Positions 35,306 to 44,257 of a stretch of 64,000 nt of DNA are shown piece after piece. The position numbers and the translations under genes are program-made. Source of the stretch: Flammeovirga kamogawensis (GTDB taxonomy: Bacteria; Bacteroidota; Bacteroidia; Cytophagales; Flammeovirgaceae); assembly GCF_018736065.1 (NCBI RefSeq), contig NZ_CP076128.1, positions 2,688,501 to 2,752,500 on the forward strand, in the 5' to 3' direction. Position 1 is the first letter of the stretch; every line of letters begins with the position of its first letter. The notes under the pieces were generated by a model that ran no database searches, was not told the origin of the DNA, and saw nothing but the letters and a program-made list of their open reading frames with translations.

Positions 35306-35773
35306 ATGGAAATTATTAAATCATTATTTATAACTGTAACATTTATCATTATGTCGCAAACAACAATTATTGCAGATAACACAAAGCCTAGTGCAAACGA
35401 AAAAACGGCTGTAACAAAACTACTTAAGGATTATGAGAAAGCTTTAAATGCTGGTGATACGCCTACAATAGTTACGCTTTATACTAAAGAAGGCATTTTC
35501 TATCCTACAACATTCCCTACAGCAACAGGAAGTGAACAACTTTCGATAGCTTACGATAATGTTTTTAAGATGATACAATTAACTGTTGAATTCGATATTG
35601 AAGAAGTTGTAATTAGAGATGATTATGCTTTTGCCAGAACTCAATCTAAAGGTAAAACTCTTATTCATGCTAACGGACAAATAGTAGAAGAGGCTAACAG
35701 AGAATTGTTTATTCTAAAAAAGGTAGATGGTGAATGGAAAATTGATCGTTACATGTTCAATAAATCAAAATAG
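35306..35773 (+). CDS. Secreted NTF2/SnoaL-like (DUF4440-type) protein
   Basis: 155 residues with a signal peptide (about 1-24). NTF2-like fold: KLLKDYEKALNAGDTPTIVTLYTKEGIFYPTTFPTATGSEQLSIAYDNVF and the closing REL..LKKVDGEWKIDRYMFNKS are typical of YybH/DUF4440 proteins, in which a conical barrel binds a small molecule or is a non-enzymatic domain. It probably acts in the periplasm. Single gene, 182 bp after the Crp-type gene; ligand unknown. Confidence 0.82.
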   Translation: MEIIKSLFITVTFIIMSQTTIIADNTKPSANEKTAVTKLLKDYEKALNAGDTPTIVTLYTKEGIFYPTTFPTATGSEQLSIAYDNVFKMIQLTVEFDIEEVVIRDDYAFARTQSKGKTLIHANGQIVEEANRELFILKKVDGEWKIDRYMFNKSK

Positions 35774-35778
35774 TAGTA

Positions 35779-35812
35779 AAAAGCTCTTGGAATAAAACCC
35801 AAGAGCTTTTTT
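35779..35812. terminator. Terminator between the NTF2-like and histidine kinase genes
   Basis: AAAAGCTCTTGG (35779-35790) pairs perfectly with CCAAGAGCTTTT (35799-35810). The histidine-kinase stop codon (35811) touches it, so it serves mainly the plus-strand gene. Confidence 0.88.
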
Positions 35813-36959
35813 AACCCAATGTAAAATAGAATGTAGAACCTTTACCATAGGTAGATTCAACCCAAATTTCACCGTCATGAAGTTTAACTATTTTTTGGCA
35901 ATGTGCTAAACCTATACCAGTTCCTTCAAAATCGTCTCTGTTGTGTAGTCTTTTAAAAATCTGGAATATCCTTTTAAAATATTCTTCTTTTATACCAATA
36001 CCATTATCTTCTATTGAAAAGACCTTCTTACCATCTTCATTAACTGATGAATTTATTGATATTGTAAGTTGTTCATTCCTTTTTCTAAACTTAATTGCAT
36101 TGCTAATTAAGTTTTGGAATAATAACCTAACTTCCATTCTATACCCTTTAATAACGGGCATATCATTATTAACATTAAAGACAGTTGAAGATTCTTTAAG
36201 TAAAAGTGAAAAATCTGAACGAATTTCATCAATTATTTCAGCTATATCAACACTAGTTAATGCATTCTCTTTTCCCGTTTTAGAAAAATTTAAAATCCCT
36301 TTAATCAGATTAGACATCCTTTGAGCAGAAGAAGAAATGTATTTAACAAACTGTTTCCCTGTGGCGTCTAACTGATCTTGATAGCTACTTTGTAATACAT
36401 CTATACAATTAGACATGTTACGAAGTGGTTCTTGTAAATCATGAGAAGCTGCGTAAACAAAATGTTCTAATTCTTGTGTACGTTCAATTACCTTTTCCTC
36501 TAATTCAAGATTTTTTTGGGATAATTCTTTTCTAAGCTGAATAATATCAGAAATATCTCTAAAACATGAATTACTATATAAAATAGTCCCTTCAACATCT
36601 TTTACAGCTTTCGTATTAAGAAGAACGTCTATAACTTTTTCATCTTTTGTTAAAAGCTTTAACTCAACATTCTTCAAAATACCTGTCTCCATAAATTCTG
36701 TAAATTTCTTCTGAATCATACCAAATGAGTCTGGATGAAAAAATTTAAAAACAGGAGCTCCAATAACCTCGTCCTTAGAATAATTCATTCTATCAGAAAA
36801 AGTCTGGTTACAAAACTTCACCGTTTTATCTTTTGGGTTTAAAGATAAAAACATATCAGGTGATGTATTATATAGATGAAAATAAGATTGTTCATCGTTA
36901 GTAAGGGTACTATTTAGTTTATTTTTTGTACCCTGGGTATTAATTTCATTATTTTTCAT
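35811..36959 (-). CDS. PAS-domain sensor histidine kinase
   Basis: 382 residues from the ATG at 36959; an in-frame GTG at 36974 would add five residues. No membrane segment, so it senses a cytoplasmic signal through one PAS domain (about 25-145, YFHLYNTSPDMFLSL...FRDISDIIQLRKEL). A coiled linker leads to the H-box ASHDLQEPLRNM, whose His is the phosphorylated residue, then the N-box NLISNAIKF, G1 DNGIGI, F-box FQIFKRLH and G2 GTGIGLAHC. All ATP-binding motifs are intact. No response regulator is adjacent, so it is an orphan kinase; the family is typical of phytochrome-like bacterial kinases. Confidence 0.92.
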   Translation of the reverse strand: MKNNEINTQGTKNKLNSTLTNDEQSYFHLYNTSPDMFLSLNPKDKTVKFCNQTFSDRMNYSKDEVIGAPVFKFFHPDSFGMIQKKFTEFMETGILKNVELKLLTKDEKVIDVLLNTKAVKDVEGTILYSNSCFRDISDIIQLRKELSQKNLELEEKVIERTQELEHFVYAASHDLQEPLRNMSNCIDVLQSSYQDQLDATGKQFVKYISSSAQRMSNLIKGILNFSKTGKENALTSVDIAEIIDEIRSDFSLLLKESSTVFNVNNDMPVIKGYRMEVRLLFQNLISNAIKFRKRNEQLTISINSSVNEDGKKVFSIEDNGIGIKEEYFKRIFQIFKRLHNRDDFEGTGIGLAHCQKIVKLHDGEIWVESTYGKGSTFYFTLG

Positions 36960-37102
36960 AGCCTTTGGTCTCACAGTAAATATAATGTTATTAACAACTT
37001 AATAAACAAATAAAATAGATACAGATAAAACCTTTAAAAATCACATTTTACGTAAGAATAAAGCGCAGAAAAAACTATTTCCCCTTCATGTAATAGAGAA
37101 TA

Positions 37103-37501
37103 CTATAAATTTTGAAAAATATCATCTAAATACGCTTTAAGATCAATTAGAGAATTGTACTTAAATGTTTTTATCTCTGAACAACCTGAAACCATTGCAG
37201 ATGTTTTTTCTGATCTATGAAAACAAAAAGTTGGTTTATTCATTTCAACTCCTCTTCCTAACTCATACCCTACACCTAATGAGGGTACAGTTACTTCTGC
37301 AATTATAATATCTGATTCTATTAACCAATTAAGATCTTGATTATGAATTTCAATATCAGTAATTACTTTTTCTTGTAAATCCATCTGTCCAATATGCTCT
37401 GTTAATACATCTCCGTATTGTTGTAAATGCTGAATAATTTTTGCGTATAATTCTGCATCTTCACGCCCACCTCTTATTGCTCCTGAAAAATATATTTTCA
37501 T
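37103..37501 (-). CDS. DNPH1-like deoxynucleoside monophosphate N-hydrolase / deoxyribosyltransferase family
   Basis: 132 residues. KIYFSGAIRGGREDAELYAKIIQHLQQYGDVLTEHIG (2-38) closely follows the first half of DNPH1 (Rcl), which splits 2'-deoxynucleoside 5'-monophosphates into base and deoxyribose 5-phosphate. EVTVPSLGVGYELGRG (about 88-103) supplies the conserved Glu and glycine-rich loop. Probable function: removal of abnormal or excess deoxynucleotides in the cytoplasm. No clear terminator is visible, and its neighbours (histidine kinase, trp operon) do not indicate a pathway. Confidence 0.85.
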   Translation of the reverse strand: MKIYFSGAIRGGREDAELYAKIIQHLQQYGDVLTEHIGQMDLQEKVITDIEIHNQDLNWLIESDIIIAEVTVPSLGVGYELGRGVEMNKPTFCFHRSEKTSAMVSGCSEIKTFKYNSLIDLKAYLDDIFQNL

Positions 37502-37581
37502 CTTTATTTTATTGAATGGTTAAAGAATTAAAACTAGTTCTTTCATTTAAAAAGTGCAATTATATTACCAATAGAAAGCAT

Positions 37582-37618
37582 AAAAAAATAGCTAGTAATT
37601 ATGTATTACTAGCTATTT
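37582..37618 (-). terminator. Terminator directly after trpB
   Basis: AAATAGCTAGTAAT (37586-37599) pairs perfectly with ATTACTAGCTATTT (37605-37618): 14 pairs, five-base loop, then seven T on the minus strand. It starts about 21 bp after the trpB stop. Confidence 0.92.
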
Positions 37619-37639
37619 CATATTGTAATTTGATTTATA

Positions 37640-38824
37640 TTAATACTTTCCGTATTTCATATAAGTCTCTAAATCTTTATCACCTCTTCCTGATAAATTT
37701 ACAACTACTACATCGTCAGGTTTAAAATCCATTTTACCTAAAGCTGCAAATGCATGAGCTGATTCAACGGCAGGAATAATACCTTCTGACCTACTCAATT
37801 CAACACCTGCTTGCATTGCTTCCTCATCTGTAACATACTTAAATTGTGCTCTTCCAGAATCGTATAAAAATGCATGGATAGGTCCTATTCCTGGATAATC
37901 TAAACCAGCAGAGATAGAATAAGGTTCTACAACCTGACCATCTTCAGTTTGCATTAATATAGTTTTACTACCATGTAATACTCCAGGTGTTCCTAGTGCT
38001 GTTGTTGCTGCAGACTCTCCAGAATCTACTCCTAGCCCTGCAGCTTCTACAGCTACTAAATTTACCTCTAACTCATCTAAATAATGGAAAAATGCACCGG
38101 CAGCATTACTACCTCCACCTACACATGCAATTACATAATCAGGATTTTCTTTTCCTTCTTTTTCTTTTAATTGCCACTTCATTTCCTCACTAATTACAGA
38201 TTGGAATTTAGTAACCATATCTGGGTAAGGATGTGGCCCTACCACAGATCCAATAATGTAATGTGTATCTGATGGGTTGTTAATCCAATGACGCATTGCT
38301 TCGTTAGTTGCATCTTTTAAAGTTTTTGAACCACTAGTTGCTGGTATAACTGTAGCACCCAGTAAACGCATACGTTCAACATTAGGCTTCTGACGAGCAA
38401 TGTCAATCTCTCCCATGTAAACAATACATTCCATATTCATTAAAGCACAAACTGTTGCTGTAGCCACACCATGCTGACCTGCTCCAGTTTCTGCAATAAT
38501 TTTCTTCTTATTTAAACGTTTGGCTAATAAAATTTGACCAATTGTATTATTTACTTTATGTGCTCCTGTATGGTTAAGGTCTTCTCTTTTAAGATAAATC
38601 TTTGCACCATATTTTTCAGATAATTTTTTAGCAAAATAAAGTGGAGTAGGACGACCAACATAGTCTTTTAATAATCCATCAAACTCCTCTTTAAATTTAG
38701 GGTCGGCAATCATTGCCTCATAATTATCCTTTAATTCTTTCACATTTGGATACAGCATTTCTGGAATGTATGCTCCTCCAAATTGGCCATAATAGCCATT
38801 CTGATCTGGTTCTTGGTAAGTCAT
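37640..38824 (-). CDS. trpB: Tryptophan synthase beta subunit
   Basis: 394 residues from the ATG at 38824, 8 bp after the trpF stop; a TTG further up would run back into trpF. Condenses indole with serine. [15 protein letters not shown] carries the PLP Lys, [15 protein letters not shown] and [10 protein letters not shown] bind cofactor, and the C-terminal SGRGDKD is conserved. Last gene of the trpF-trpB pair and followed directly by a strong terminator. trpA, which normally follows trpB in this phylum, is absent from the window. Confidence 0.96.
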   Translation of the reverse strand: MTYQEPDQNGYYGQFGGAYIPEMLYPNVKELKDNYEAMIADPKFKEEFDGLLKDYVGRPTPLYFAKKLSEKYGAKIYLKREDLNHTGAHKVNNTIGQILLAKRLNKKKIIAETGAGQHGVATATVCALMNMECIVYMGEIDIARQKPNVERMRLLGATVIPATSGSKTLKDATNEAMRHWINNPSDTHYIIGSVVGPHPYPDMVTKFQSVISEEMKWQLKEKEGKENPDYVIACVGGGSNAAGAFFHYLDELEVNLVAVEAAGLGVDSGESAATTALGTPGVLHGSKTILMQTEDGQVVEPYSISAGLDYPGIGPIHAFLYDSGRAQFKYVTDEEAMQAGVELSRSEGIIPAVESAHAFAALGKMDFKPDDVVVVNLSGRGDKDLETYMKYGKY

Positions 38825-38832
38825 TTGTCTAA

Positions 38833-39498
38833 TTATTTTTTGTTGATGGATTTCACCCAATCGCTTAATTCTGTAACCATTGCAATATCTTTCATTGCTG
38901 GCTCAATTTCAAACTTACTATTTACATCTATCCCTTTAAATGGTAAATGATCCAAAATTGTAAGTTCTTTTATATTTTTTAAAGAAACTCCTCCACTTAA
39001 TATAAATGGTTTTGTAGAAGAATATTGTTTTAAAACTCCCCAATCAAATGTTTTACCTGTTCCTCCGTGTTTTGGGCTTTTAGTATCAAACAAAAATGCA
39101 TCTACATAAGGTTCATAAGGAGTTAAAGTAGAGAAATCAAACTCATCTTTTATTCCAAAAACCTTAAAAACTTCATAGCCTGCTTCTTTTAAAATACTAC
39201 ACATTTCCGGTGTTTCACTACCATGTAATTGTATTGTATCAAAATGATATTTTTTACTTTGGGAAAGTATTTTTTCTATCTTTTCATTTACAAATACACC
39301 CACTCTTTTGGTTGAAACATCCCACTTTTCCTCTAAAAAAGAAACATCCTGATTCTCTATAAATCTACTTGATGGAGGGTACATTATAAAACCCATATAA
39401 TCAGGAGATAATTTTAAAATATCATAAATATTTTCCTGATTTCGCATCCCGCAGACTTTCCAATTGATGACCTGCTTTGTTTGTTTGTCTCTATGCAT
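38833..39498 (-). CDS. trpF: Phosphoribosylanthranilate isomerase
   Basis: 221 residues, TIM barrel, fourth step of Trp synthesis. [11 protein letters not shown] (14-24) has the catalytic Cys, and [21 protein letters not shown] and [10 protein letters not shown] bind the substrate phosphate. The start at 39498 leaves only 35 bp to the opposite-strand gene at 39534, and I see no exact TAnnTTTG in that gap or just inside the neighbour. Its promoter is therefore unclear; it may be reached by transcripts from trpC running through the two plus-strand genes. Confidence 0.93.
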   Translation of the reverse strand: MHRDKQTKQVINWKVCGMRNQENIYDILKLSPDYMGFIMYPPSSRFIENQDVSFLEEKWDVSTKRVGVFVNEKIEKILSQSKKYHFDTIQLHGSETPEMCSILKEAGYEVFKVFGIKDEFDFSTLTPYEPYVDAFLFDTKSPKHGGTGKTFDWGVLKQYSSTKPFILSGGVSLKNIKELTILDHLPFKGIDVNSKFEIEPAMKDIAMVTELSDWVKSINKK

Positions 39499-39533
39499 AA
39501 TACAGCAAATTTCTATAATCTTTTACTCTAATA

Positions 39534-39833
39534 ATGAAAAACCTAACATCATCTTTCTTTATATTCTTTTTTACTTTAAGCTTAACAAGCTTTGGACAGA
39601 CTTTAGAAAAACCCACTTTTAAAGTTGAGAATATTCAGTATAATTCTAAAACTGACATTTATATTTTAAAAGGAAATATAAAGACAACCTTCAAAGAGTA
39701 TTATTTTGAAAATGATAGTGCAAAATTTAATTTCTTTGATGACATACTTACATTTTATGGATCAAAAGAACATCCAATAAAAATATATAATTCATATTAT
39801 GACAAATCAACAAATACAATACATAGTAACTGA
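39534..39833 (+). CDS. Small secreted LptA/OstA-like protein
   Basis: 99 residues. Signal peptide (1-21, LTSFGQ) followed by a short beta-rich part: YILKGNIKTTFKEYYFENDSAKFNFFDDILTFYGSKEHPIKIYNS. The order G-N, then a middle strand ending in DSA, then F/V-YG before a strand resembles one or two turns of the LptA/OstA beta-jelly roll, and the next gene has the same pattern. At this length it is only a fragment of a full LptA. Opposite to the trp genes, between trpC and trpF. Function unknown; a lipopolysaccharide-transport accessory role is a guess from fold only. Confidence 0.65.
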   Translation: MKNLTSSFFIFFFTLSLTSFGQTLEKPTFKVENIQYNSKTDIYILKGNIKTTFKEYYFENDSAKFNFFDDILTFYGSKEHPIKIYNSYYDKSTNTIHSN

Positions 39834-39907
39834 TTCTATTACACATGAAATCTTCATAATCTGCAAGTGAGCATATATTCTATTTACTACATACTGTAAT
39901 AAATCTG

Positions 39908-39915
39908 TATATTTG
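39908..39915 (+). promoter_or_regulatory. Candidate -7 box of the second LptA-like gene
   Basis: TATATTTG matches TAnnTTTG exactly; no TTG at 19 nt upstream. Start expected near 39922, about 16 nt before the ATG. Confidence 0.45.
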
Positions 39916-39937
39916 ATACCTAGAGATTTATTACAGC

Positions 39938-40330
39938 ATGAGACATTTAATTCCTCTTATATTATTAGTAACCTTTTTTATAGGTTGTAATCAGCAGTTT
40001 TATGATAGAGAAAGGTCTCTTGAATATAGTGCTGATAGTGCTTTTATAAATCAGGATAAACGATTACTCTGCCTTAGAGGAAATGCCTATTTTATTGATC
40101 CTGGTATTGAAATAAAAGCTGATTCCATAGATATAAGCCATAAATCTGGAAGAGTTACTGTTTATGGAAATGAAAACAGCCCTTCTGAAGTTTACATCAA
40201 ATTAAATGATATAAAAGTATTAGGGAAATTTCTAATTCCAGGCTCTAAAGACAATTATTATAGAATAATAGACTACTACCCTCAATCTAATAGAATCAAA
40301 TTCCACGCTAATAAAAAACGTCTATTCTAA
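39938..40330 (+). CDS. LptA/OstA-like lipoprotein
   Basis: 130 residues. Lipobox FFIGC (Cys17) predicts a lipoprotein. LLCLRGNAYFIDPGIEIKADSIDISHKSGRVTVYGNENSPSEVYIKL (about 42-88) has the LptA/OstA strand pattern: L-x-GNA, ADSI, V-x-VYG. It resembles the preceding 99-residue gene in that pattern, so the two look like paralogues or a split pair. It stops 4 bp before trpC, which runs the other way, so the two transcripts must overlap. Likely located at the periplasmic face of a membrane. Confidence 0.68.
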   Translation: MRHLIPLILLVTFFIGCNQQFYDRERSLEYSADSAFINQDKRLLCLRGNAYFIDPGIEIKADSIDISHKSGRVTVYGNENSPSEVYIKLNDIKVLGKFLIPGSKDNYYRIIDYYPQSNRIKFHANKKRLF

Positions 40331-40334
40331 TATA

Positions 40335-41117
40335 TTATAATTGACTTATAAATTCTTTTGCAGCTTTAGATGGGTTATCTGTCTTCATAAAGTTTTCACC
40401 TATTAAAAAGCCTTTATAACCATACTTTTTCAGCTCCTTTATATTTTCGATATTACTAATTCCACTTTCAGAAACTTTCACAAACTCGTTTGGAATAAGG
40501 TCTGCAAGTTTCTTAGAGTTTTCAATACTTACATCAAATGTTTTAAGGTTACGGTTATTCACCCCAATCAAATCCATCTGATCGCAAACATGTGCTTCTA
40601 GTTCTTCTTGATTATGAACTTCTAGTAAAATTTGCATACCTAAATTTCTTGCTACTTCTGCATATTGCTTACTCTCAGCTGGTGTTAAACAAGATGCAAT
40701 CAAAAGAATAAAATCAGCACCTATTGATTTCGCTTCAATAATTTGATATTCATCTACAATAAAATCTTTGCGAATAATTGGAACAGGGGAAACTGATCTT
40801 GCTGCTAATAAGTCATCTACAGTACCTCCAAAAAATTCTTGATCTGTAAGTACAGACATTGCAGAAACACCAGCTTTAAAATAACCTTCTGCTACATCAG
40901 ATACTCTTGATGTTCCATTAATTAATCCTTTTGATGGAGACTGTCTTTTAAACTCTGCAATAATTCCAGATTTATTAGGGCTACCAATCCATGCTTTTGC
41001 AGAAACAGGCTCTTTATCAAATAATGGTCTAGCTTGTAAAGCTGAAATAGATACTATTTCTTTTCTTGCTGCTACTTCAATCTTTTTATGAGCAACGATT
41101 TTATCTAAAATTGTCAT
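40335..41117 (-). CDS. trpC: Indole-3-glycerol phosphate synthase
   Basis: 260 residues, TIM barrel, fifth step of Trp synthesis. AEFKRQSPSKGLI (about 54-66) holds a catalytic Lys, FIVDEYQI and LLEVHNQEEL are conserved, and VSESGISNI (about 214-222) binds phosphate. It is 15 bp after trpD in the trpE-G-D-C series. Its stop lies 4 bp from the stop of the opposite-strand lipoprotein gene, leaving no room for a terminator. Confidence 0.96.
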   Translation of the reverse strand: MTILDKIVAHKKIEVAARKEIVSISALQARPLFDKEPVSAKAWIGSPNKSGIIAEFKRQSPSKGLINGTSRVSDVAEGYFKAGVSAMSVLTDQEFFGGTVDDLLAARSVSPVPIIRKDFIVDEYQIIEAKSIGADFILLIASCLTPAESKQYAEVARNLGMQILLEVHNQEELEAHVCDQMDLIGVNNRNLKTFDVSIENSKKLADLIPNEFVKVSESGISNIENIKELKKYGYKGFLIGENFMKTDNPSKAAKEFISQL

Positions 41118-41132
41118 GTTGATAACTCTTCT

Positions 41133-42119
41133 TTAGGAATTAATTAATTTTTTAAATGCATTTAATGCAGCTCCAGATTCTAATGATTCTCTTGCCTGAG
41201 CCACACCTTCCTCAAAAGCTAAACCTTTGCCTGTTGCAATTGCTACCCCTGCATTTGCTAGAACGGCTTCTTGTTGTGGAACTGTACCTTTATTTTCCAA
41301 TACATCAGTAAATATTTTTGCAGATTCTGCAATTGTACCACCACCAAATAAAGATTCTTTAGTTTGATAATGTAAACCTAAATCTTCTGGTTTTAATAAG
41401 CGCTCACTTTCTTTTGTAATAATCTTAAAAGGTGATGTTAACGATATTTCATCATATACATCTAAAGAGTGAAGTATAGCAAATTGCTTTTCAGTTTGTT
41501 GGTATAAATAACCATATAAACGAGCAATTTCTAGGCTAAATACACCTACAATTTGCTTTTTAGGAAATGATGGATTAACCATTGGCCCTAACATATTAAA
41601 AAACGTTTTAACACCTAATTCTCTTCGAATTGGAGCTACATTTTTCATTGCTGGATGAAACAAAGGAGCATGAATAAAGCAAATCCCTGCCTCATCTAAA
41701 TTCCTTCTTAAAGTATCAACATCATTTGTAAAGTCATACCCAAAATGAGCCATTAAGTTTGACGATCCGCAAACTGAAGACACTCCATTATTTCCATGTT
41801 TAGCTACATTTTGTCCTGCTCCTGCAACTATAAAAGAAGATAAAGTAGAGATATTGAATGTATCCTGACCATCGCCACCAGTACCACAAAGGTCCATAGC
41901 ATCAAAGTCATCTAAGTCTATTCTTAAACACAACTCTAACATTGCATCTCTAAAGCCTGTTAACTCTTCTACCGTAATACTACGCATAGAATATACAGTA
42001 AGAAATGCAGCTATTTGGCTCGGATTAAACTCTCCTTGTGCCAGTTTTGTCAATGTCGCTTTAGCCTCTTGTTCCGATAAAGACCCGTATTCAAAAAGTC
42101 TGTTTAGTATTTTTTTCAT
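41133..42119 (-). CDS. trpD: Anthranilate phosphoribosyltransferase
   Basis: 328 residues. Transfers phosphoribosyl to anthranilate. DLCGTGGDGQDTFNISTLSSFIVAG (about 76-100) is the PRPP-binding signature, and KHGNNGVSSVCGSSNLMAHFG (about 106-126) binds anthranilate. Length is typical. It sits 16 bp after trpG and 15 bp before trpC, all on the minus strand. Confidence 0.96.
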   Translation of the reverse strand: MKKILNRLFEYGSLSEQEAKATLTKLAQGEFNPSQIAAFLTVYSMRSITVEELTGFRDAMLELCLRIDLDDFDAMDLCGTGGDGQDTFNISTLSSFIVAGAGQNVAKHGNNGVSSVCGSSNLMAHFGYDFTNDVDTLRRNLDEAGICFIHAPLFHPAMKNVAPIRRELGVKTFFNMLGPMVNPSFPKKQIVGVFSLEIARLYGYLYQQTEKQFAILHSLDVYDEISLTSPFKIITKESERLLKPEDLGLHYQTKESLFGGGTIAESAKIFTDVLENKGTVPQQEAVLANAGVAIATGKGLAFEEGVAQARESLESGAALNAFKKLINS

Positions 42120-42135
42120 GATAATTATTATAAGA

Positions 42136-42702
42136 TTAACCTTGTACCCAATTTTTCAATATATCCATTCCATGTTCTGTTAATACAGATTCTGGATGGA
42201 ATTGAACCCCTTGTACATCAAACTTATTATGCTGAACAGCCATTACAAACCCATTTTCATCACGAGCAGTAATTTTTAATTGTGTTCCAGCTAAACTATC
42301 TGAATTAATCACCCAAGAATGATAATGACCAATTTTAAAAGTATTTGGAATACCTTGAAATAATTTTGCTTCTGGAGTTACCACTTGAGCACTATCTTGC
42401 ACCCCATGTAAAGGATGGTTGTTTTCTAATGTTGCTCCAAATGCTTCTCCTATAGCTTGATGCCCCAAACAAACACCTAAAATACTTTTTGTTTCTCCAT
42501 AGGTTTTCAATAAATCTGGCATTATTCCCGCTTCTGAAGGAATACCTGGCCCTGGAGAAAGTAATATTTTATCGTATTTTCCTACTTCTTTCAAAGTAAT
42601 TTTATCATTTCTATATATATCAACAGTTTGTCCTAACTCTCTTAGGTAATGTACTAAGTTGTACACAAACGAATCGTAATTATCAAGAACTAAAATTTTC
42701 AT
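42136..42702 (-). CDS. trpG: Anthranilate synthase component II (glutamine amidotransferase)
   Basis: 188 residues. Class I glutaminase: LSPGPGIPSEAG, the nucleophile Cys in GVCLGHQAIGEAFG (about 76-89) and the His-Glu pair in VQFHPESVLTEHG (about 171-183). It supplies ammonia to TrpE. It lies 33 bp after trpE and is a separate protein, not fused to trpD or trpE. Confidence 0.95.
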   Translation of the reverse strand: MKILVLDNYDSFVYNLVHYLRELGQTVDIYRNDKITLKEVGKYDKILLSPGPGIPSEAGIMPDLLKTYGETKSILGVCLGHQAIGEAFGATLENNHPLHGVQDSAQVVTPEAKLFQGIPNTFKIGHYHSWVINSDSLAGTQLKITARDENGFVMAVQHNKFDVQGVQFHPESVLTEHGMDILKNWVQG

Positions 42703-42735
42703 ATCCTTCTTCTAAATTTTCTTCTCTATTATAAA

Positions 42736-44142
42736 TTAAAGTTCTTCAGCCATATCTAGTGCCTTACGTAAAGCGGCCAATTTATTGTGCACTTCTTGTA
42801 ACTCACTCTCTTCTGAAGACTGAGCTACTACTCCTGCTCCTGCTCTGTAGTGTAGTTTATTATCTAAACTTAAAAAAGAACGGATCATAATTGCATGGTT
42901 AAAGTCTCCTTCAAAACTCATAAAACCAATCGCTCCTCCATAAAAACTACGACGTACATTTTCATATTTATCAATCAACTCCATCGCTTTATATTTTGGC
43001 GATCCAGATAAAGTACCAGCAGGGAAAGTATCAGCAACAACTCTTAAAGGGTCTGTTCCTTCTGTTAATTGTCCGTTTACTTTAGATACCAAATGAATTA
43101 AATGAGAGTAGTATTGAATTTCTTTAAAAACTTCTACTTTCACATTATCTCCATTTCTACTCAAATCATTCCTAGCTAAATCAACAAGCATTACATGTTC
43201 TGAGTTTTCTTTAGGGTCATCATATAATTGTTGAGCTATTTCAGCATCCTTTTTATCATTTCCTGTACGTTTAAAAGTACCAGCAATTGGATGTATAGTA
43301 GCTTGTTTATCTTTTATAATGATTTGTGCCTCTGGAGATGAACCAAAGATTTTATATGTACCGTAATCAAAATAAAATAAGTAAGGAGAAGGGTTGATAG
43401 AACGAAGTGATCTATACACATTGAACTCATCTCCTTGAAAATCTTGTTGATACCTTCTCGATAATACGATCTGAAAAACATCTCCTCTAAAACAGTGATC
43501 TTTTCCTTTTTTCAGTATTTCTAAAAATTCTGAATCGGTAAAATTCGTAGTTTCTTCACCTTCTCTTTTAAAGTGATATGCAGGAAAGTTTTTACTCTTT
43601 ATTAATGATTTTATTTCCTCAATTTTACTTTCTGAGTCTTCTCCTTCTGGGATATGCTCAAAAATATGCAACTCATTTTTAAAATGATTAATCGCAATTA
43701 CATATCTAAATGCTTGATATCTAATTTGAGGAATTTCAGTATCTACTTTATCAGCATCGAATTCAATTTCTTCAAAAGATTGAACAGCGTCATAAGTCAT
43801 GTATCCAAATAAACCATGTGATGCAAACTTTTGATTTTCATCTTGCTTGTATTCAAATGATTTCGAAAAAAGTGATAATTCTGCTAGTGCTTCCTCATGA
43901 GTAGGTAACTCTCTTTTCGTTTCTTCTTGATTTGGGTATTGAACTCTTAATAATTTATCGTGAACAGAAAATTCTGCAACAGGTTCACAACAAATAAATG
44001 AATAACTATTATTTGCTCCATGATAATCAGAACTTTCTAATAATAAGCTATTTGCAAATCTATCTCTTACTCTTAAGTAAATACTTACTGGAGTAACAGT
44101 ATCTGCAAGTAATTCTGCATGTGTGTTGATAAATCGATACAT
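42736..44142 (-). CDS. trpE: Anthranilate synthase component I
   Basis: 468 residues; makes anthranilate from chorismate with ammonia from TrpG. LLLESSDYH (about 33-41) contains the LLES element that in TrpE binds the inhibitor tryptophan, so feedback inhibition is expected. IAGTFKRTG, DLARNDLSRNG and PAGTLSGSPKYKAMELI (about 372-388) are active-site motifs. It is the first structural gene after a leader-peptide attenuator (44181-44320), so expression should depend on charged tRNA-Trp. Confidence 0.96.
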   Translation of the reverse strand: MYRFINTHAELLADTVTPVSIYLRVRDRFANSLLLESSDYHGANNSYSFICCEPVAEFSVHDKLLRVQYPNQEETKRELPTHEEALAELSLFSKSFEYKQDENQKFASHGLFGYMTYDAVQSFEEIEFDADKVDTEIPQIRYQAFRYVIAINHFKNELHIFEHIPEGEDSESKIEEIKSLIKSKNFPAYHFKREGEETTNFTDSEFLEILKKGKDHCFRGDVFQIVLSRRYQQDFQGDEFNVYRSLRSINPSPYLFYFDYGTYKIFGSSPEAQIIIKDKQATIHPIAGTFKRTGNDKKDAEIAQQLYDDPKENSEHVMLVDLARNDLSRNGDNVKVEVFKEIQYYSHLIHLVSKVNGQLTEGTDPLRVVADTFPAGTLSGSPKYKAMELIDKYENVRRSFYGGAIGFMSFEGDFNHAIMIRSFLSLDNKLHYRAGAGVVAQSSEESELQEVHNKLAALRKALDMAEEL

Positions 44143-44180
44143 ATTTTATAAAATCTTTTTGTATAGTAATTTCAGAACAT

Positions 44181-44213
44181 AAAAAAAGCCCACTGAGTGA
44201 ATCAGCGAGCTTT
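44181..44213 (-). terminator. Attenuator terminator of the trp operon
   Basis: Minus strand: AAAGCTCGCTGA (44213-44202) pairs with TCAGTGGGCTTT (44196-44185): 12 pairs with two G-U, five-base loop, then seven T, before trpE. An alternative pairing uses TCACTCA (44200-44194), part of this hairpin, with TGAGTGA (44260-44254), which overlaps the leader stop codon. Formation of that alternative destroys the terminator. This is the standard attenuator layout. Confidence 0.88.
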
Positions 44214-44257
44214 TTAAAATCTATATTTTAAAATAAAGCCTGTACGCGGACAATCAC

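Noticed and set aside
35941..36324. 127-codon plus-strand frame opposite the histidine kinase
   Set aside because: The minus-strand frame has intact H, N, G1 and G2 boxes; the opposite frame is a shadow.
38825..38860. Upstream TTG start at 38860 for TrpB
   Set aside because: It would overlap trpF by 28 bases; the ATG at 38824 with 8-bp spacing gives a normal TrpB N-terminus.
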